In this document: one piece after another, positions 59,901 to 64,000 of the stretch | Position numbering within the stretch: position 1 is the stretch's first letter | Layout of the letters: the number at the start of each line of letters is the position of its first letter | Assembly (NCBI RefSeq): GCF_963662255.1 | Contig: NC_085047.1 | Location: 89,834,259-89,898,258, forward strand | Source of the DNA: Cinclus cinclus | Lineage: Eukaryota > Chordata > Aves > Passeriformes > Cinclidae | DNA: 64,000 nucleotides | Reading direction: 5' to 3' | Made by a program: the position numbers and the translations under genes | The notes under the pieces: model-generated | Told to the model about the DNA's origin: nothing | Databases searched by the model: none | Seen by the model: the letters and a program-made list of their open reading frames with translations, nothing else

Positions 59901-62900
59901 AAGGTAAAATTACATCTCAAGTACTGAGTGTTCAGTGCAGCGCATTCATGCGTGTTTTGGGAAGAAAATTACTGAAGTTTGTAAGTCTTCTCGCCCTGTT
60001 TTTAATTAAAGGTGTGCCCAGGCTAACAGCTACCCCTTGCTGGCGGGGTAAGCACTTTGGCCTGTCTCAGATCAGGTTGTCAGATCGGGATTCGGGTTTG
60101 TAATTCAGGTCTGACCTGCAGCGAGCTGATCATGGGGGCTCTTGGCTCTAGTTCCTGTGTTATATCTTCCACTTTTTTTAAGTGAATTTGGCTCACTGCA
60201 TGCATCTGAGTTGTTCCGTAAATTCTATGTAGTATTTCACACGGAACTGTCATGTTTTTGTAAAACAAAGAGGAACCTTTTGTAATTTTAAAAGTTGAAT
60301 GGTATCTGAAAGTCAGAAAGAATTTAAAGCATTCTTCAGCTTGAACAGGGTTTCTTCCCATGAAGCATTTTTATGTCTGAGGAACATACTGCTGCTGTTC
60401 TAGCAGCTCAACGTGGGAGAATTAGACTTCTCTTTCATGAAATGTGGTAGTGGCCTTTGTAAAAACAAATTTTCATGGCCTAACCATGCGTGGTTTGTAT
60501 CATCAGGAGTTTGGACCAGTAACTTAATATGGAGGAATTTGAAAGGACTCACTGGGTAGGAGATTATGAAGAATTTCTGTTTGAAAGTACTTGTTTTGCC
60601 ATTTCTTTTTAGGAATCTGAAGCAGTCAGCACCACATAGATGATGTTAATGATACTGTGCGTTCATTTTTAGGATTGTAATTTCTGATGTAATGTTGCTG
60701 CTTCTCTGAAATATTGATTTCACAACTCTGGAAATCAAAAGCCTCTGTCTCACCCTAGTGTGTTTAGGAAGTTAAGCAGATCGCTTTGTCTTTGTAACTG
60801 ACTTTCTTCTTGTGACTTTGACAGAATATGTCACTTTTGGGAACAGTGAGTAAATGTAGCAATAGAAGGCACCTGTACAATGAAGATCAAGGCTGTAATT
60901 AGCAAATATTTTAATATAGGCCATGAAACAGATACAGACTCATTATAATGTTAGCTCTTATTGCTGTTGTTCTGTCATTGCAACATTGGCTGTTGCATTT
61001 GCCTCCTACTTCTACCAGATTACATTTCTAATTGCTTTTGTGGAAAAAAAAATGCATAAAATCTCTTTTGCTGTATTTTCCCAAAACTAGTGGCAGATAG
61101 TCTGCTGATAGTCTGGGTGGCCCTTTTAATTTCATTCTGGCTACTGAACATATGATAAATTCAGGACTTCAGCCTTTGCCTTGTTGCCGTACAGAAAGGG
61201 AACTTATCTCCCCTTCTTCTCTGTTTTCCTGGCTAGCTGTGTGAAACCTTAAGGAAAGGTGGTTGCTCTCTTCTGTGTCACCTCACATCTTCTGTTAGCT
61301 AAAGAAGAGGGACAAAGTCAGTGGTGTCTGCTGCTTTTCCAGCCTTTGTTTTTTTTTTGTGCCTTGTATTGCTGTTGGTATGTTAATCCTTTGCAGTGCT
61401 CATGGCTTTCCTCAGTAGAAACTATAATAGTAGCAACTGGAAAAGTGATACCCAGATAGCTCTGTTTGCTGGTCCTGGTCTTGAGCAGCAGCAAAACTAC
61501 CCAGAGTATCTGCGTTTTTCATGCTCCTTGAGCATAAAAGCTGCTTCCAAACTCATGGAGACAGGTGCTGTATCAATTTACTTGCCGCAGGTTTGAAATC
61601 AAAACCAAGGCGTCTTTGAATGTAAAGCGTATGTTCTAGAAAAATATTTTCTGTTTGTATTGAGGGACTGATGGTTTCTAAGCTGTGGGTATTCCTAAAC
61701 CCCACTCCCGCTTGTGTTTTGAGGAAGGAGGATTGCTGATTTGGATTTATTAGAGGTGTTTGAGGGAGTTTTTAGGTAGCTGAAAACTGAAACCAGATGC
61801 TGCCGTCTTTTGGTTAGTTTAGCCAGCCTGGGGTGAGGAGGTGCTGGGTGCTCGTTGCTGGACACCCTGCTCCCCAAAATTAGGTCATCTGGCATGCTGG
61901 AGAGGTAGAGTGTTGAGGCACTCTGCAGGAGAGCTGTTTTCTGCTTCTCGTAGTACCATTTTTTCCTTGTATTCGCTAGGTATAAAGAAATGTAGAACAA
62001 TAGTTTCCAGAGAGTAAAAGTCAGGAATTCTTACTAGTTCCTGAAGTGAATGATGTTTAGAGAGCTAGGATGGTGTTTGTAATGTGAGAAATAGCATTGT
62101 TCTGTCATCCTGAGGTGAAGAAGTGAGGCCTGCACTAATATTTTCACCTGTGCACCATTTTCCAGCCTTTAGTACAGGAGATTGTGGGGCACCTTTTGAG
62201 AAATTACTTTTCTGTTCGTTTTGCTTTGCAGATTTATGCCTGTTGGCCCAGGAATCCAAAAGTTATTTCTGTTTTAGGTAGTTCCAGTTTAAATTTTTCC
62301 TGCAAATTAATTAGGCCCATTAGTTTTCTCATAATAATGTAGTCAGTGGTGTTCTGCCCAGTTAAACTGTTGCTCTGTTCAGTGGAGGGTAGAGTAATGC
62401 TTCCAAATGCTAAGTTTCCGCTGTTTTGTTTTTTTTTCCCCTTGGAGTAATCTTTTTCCCCGTCATAAGAATTATTAATTGTTTCATAAATGCTAATGAC
62501 ATGAGTAAGTTGAAAGTGCATTGAAATATGAAATACATATTTTTATATTCAATTTAGTATATGTGACAAAACAAATCAGTTTGTTTCTCGCCATTAATGG
62601 AGTTCATGTTTTAAACCTAGCATAAATTATAACTTTGTGTGCAATGAGGTGGCCTGCCAGTGTACATTTTTAAGCTTTCATAGAGTACTGCAAATTTTAA
62701 GAATTCAGGTGCAGAGGAATAAATCTTGGTTAGAGAATAGCAACCCATTGCATTTTAAATTACTGCAGCTCTGCACAAAACCCTGATGTCAGTAAAGTTT
62801 TAGAAATACTCCTGCTATGAAAAACATTTGTTAGAGTGGAAGCAAAGGCATGCTGATATAGCCTGTATTAGTTCACAGTTGTAGAAACAAACTTTGTGGC

Positions 62901-64000
62901 TTAGAGGCTTTTTTGCACTGTAGGATTTTTATGCTGGTTTTAGTCCTTATCTCATTAGCCAGTATTAATATGGTGACTTGTAGCTACTGTTGATTATTTG
63001 GTGGAGCAGACAGTGTGGTGAACCTGGGACACTTGGCAGATCCCTGAATTCTCACAAGTGTTGCTTCTCTCACAATTGTGACCAAATACAGATGCAAAAT
63101 GAATTGCTGTATGGGTGTGTTTTTACCTTACCCAGTTTTCCTCAACTCATATCAGTTACTGTCTATGCAGAATACACACAACCATACAAACAGATGTGAT
63201 ACCACAGACAGAATATAGCAGAAATTTTATTGGACAAAAAACGGTAGATGTTTCTTTACAGAATCAGGTAGCATCTGTCTTAGGCAATCTCCTTTATAAA
63301 ATCTTTTTAAAAATTATTCAAATTAAATACAAATTTTGTTTAAAATAAGATGTTAATCAGAAAAACAACTGTGGTTAGGTAGCCTGTTGTGTTTCAGCAG
63401 TTGTGCTGTTTGGATAGGTGGGGCATCAATAACCAAAAATAAATGAGCAGGCCTTCAGTTTATTTGATAGAAAGGCAGATTTTAGTATTCTGAGCTGTTT
63501 GAGATTTCTACATTCCAGAAATTATCAGAGTATTTATGAGGGCCTTTTTAAAGAGAAGTGACACGAGTGTGAAAGCAGGTACTGAAGTTTATGGAGAAGC
63601 TAGAGGCTATGGATGCTCTTCCTGATGCAGTCCTCCAAGTCTGGGTCACGTCCTCTTACGGTGTGAGAAGCTGCTTTTCCCTGAGTGCTGTCTCTTGCCT
63701 GTCTTTTCCCTATGGGTTGCACTGGATCAGCTCTGTGCAAATACAGAGCCATCAGATGCTGCAGGAGGACAGGAAGAGGGTTAACAAAGGCAGATGCTTT
63801 TTTTGTTCATGCTGGGGTGGGAATATTGGTGCTGCTAGCAGTGCATCATTTTAAATATGTTTTATTTTTACGAAAACAGAGGCAAGCTCTTGGGTAAAAA
63901 ATTAAGTTTTGCTTTGGATTTAATTATAATGTTCTTATTTATATTATTTTAAAAAAGCCATTAAACACTGTCTTATAACCTTTCCTTCAAAATAAGATTA
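59901..64000 (+). other. Presumed first intron of the CpG-island gene
   Basis: After about 59,950 the composition returns to AT-rich and no exon is recognised. The short frames, for example those at 61,259-61,596 and 63,591-63,897, show no protein-family features and overlap other frames. No CR1 or other clear repeat is visible. If the donor at 59,202 is used, the first intron is longer than 4.7 kb and runs off the window. This is inference from position and lack of exons, not from direct evidence of splicing. Confidence 0.4.

Noticed and set aside
1..64000. CRISPR arrays, tRNA, rRNA or spliceosomal RNA genes
   Set aside because: No regularly spaced repeats and no recognisable cloverleaf, U6 or 5S sequence was seen by eye on either strand. 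A covariance-model search would be decisive.

Overview
The window looks like nuclear DNA from an amniote vertebrate, most likely a bird. The main reason is the repeat content. CR1 LINEs, including copies that end in the tandem octamer typical of avian CR1, are the dominant recognisable mobile elements. I see no Alu, L1 or other mammal-specific repeats, and repeat density is low. The species cannot be fixed from the sequence alone. There is no prokaryotic gene organisation. Nearly all open frames are short and at the length expected by chance in AT-rich DNA.

Layout. Positions 1-57,900 are a gene-poor, AT-rich stretch in which I can support no protein-coding exon. It holds an old, heavily decayed CR1 copy on the minus strand (about 4,490-5,790) and a longer 5'-truncated CR1 on the plus strand (about 11,640-14,628) with relics of the endonuclease and reverse transcriptase. 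It also holds short CR1 3' ends (49,761-49,900 and about 55,266-55,420), several probable MIR-type SINE fossils, and simple repeats. The most striking repeat is an uninterrupted (TTCC)n of about 134 bp at 35,113-35,247. Others are G/T-only tracts (25,203-25,267; 32,203-32,327), a 19-G run (32,958-32,976) and a purine tract (48,886-48,957). A small CpG-richer patch lies at about 45,160-45,400.

Positions 57,900-59,950 change character sharply. A CR1 3' end (about 57,905-58,194) abuts a large, very GC-rich CpG island (about 58,200-59,900). The island has GC boxes, CCG trinucleotide runs, a plus strand free of ATG from about 58,347 to 59,226, and a consensus splice donor at 59,201/59,202. I read it as the promoter and 5' non-coding first exon of a plus-strand gene whose body lies beyond the right edge. 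The gene itself could not be identified. Positions 59,950-64,000 have ordinary AT-rich composition and are best read as the start of a long first intron.

No previously undescribed biological system is evident. The items most worth checking are the identity of the CpG-island gene, two near-perfect short hairpins (968-1,002 and 18,108-18,146), the CpG patch at 45.2 kb, and a homeodomain-motif-dense segment near 52.4 kb.
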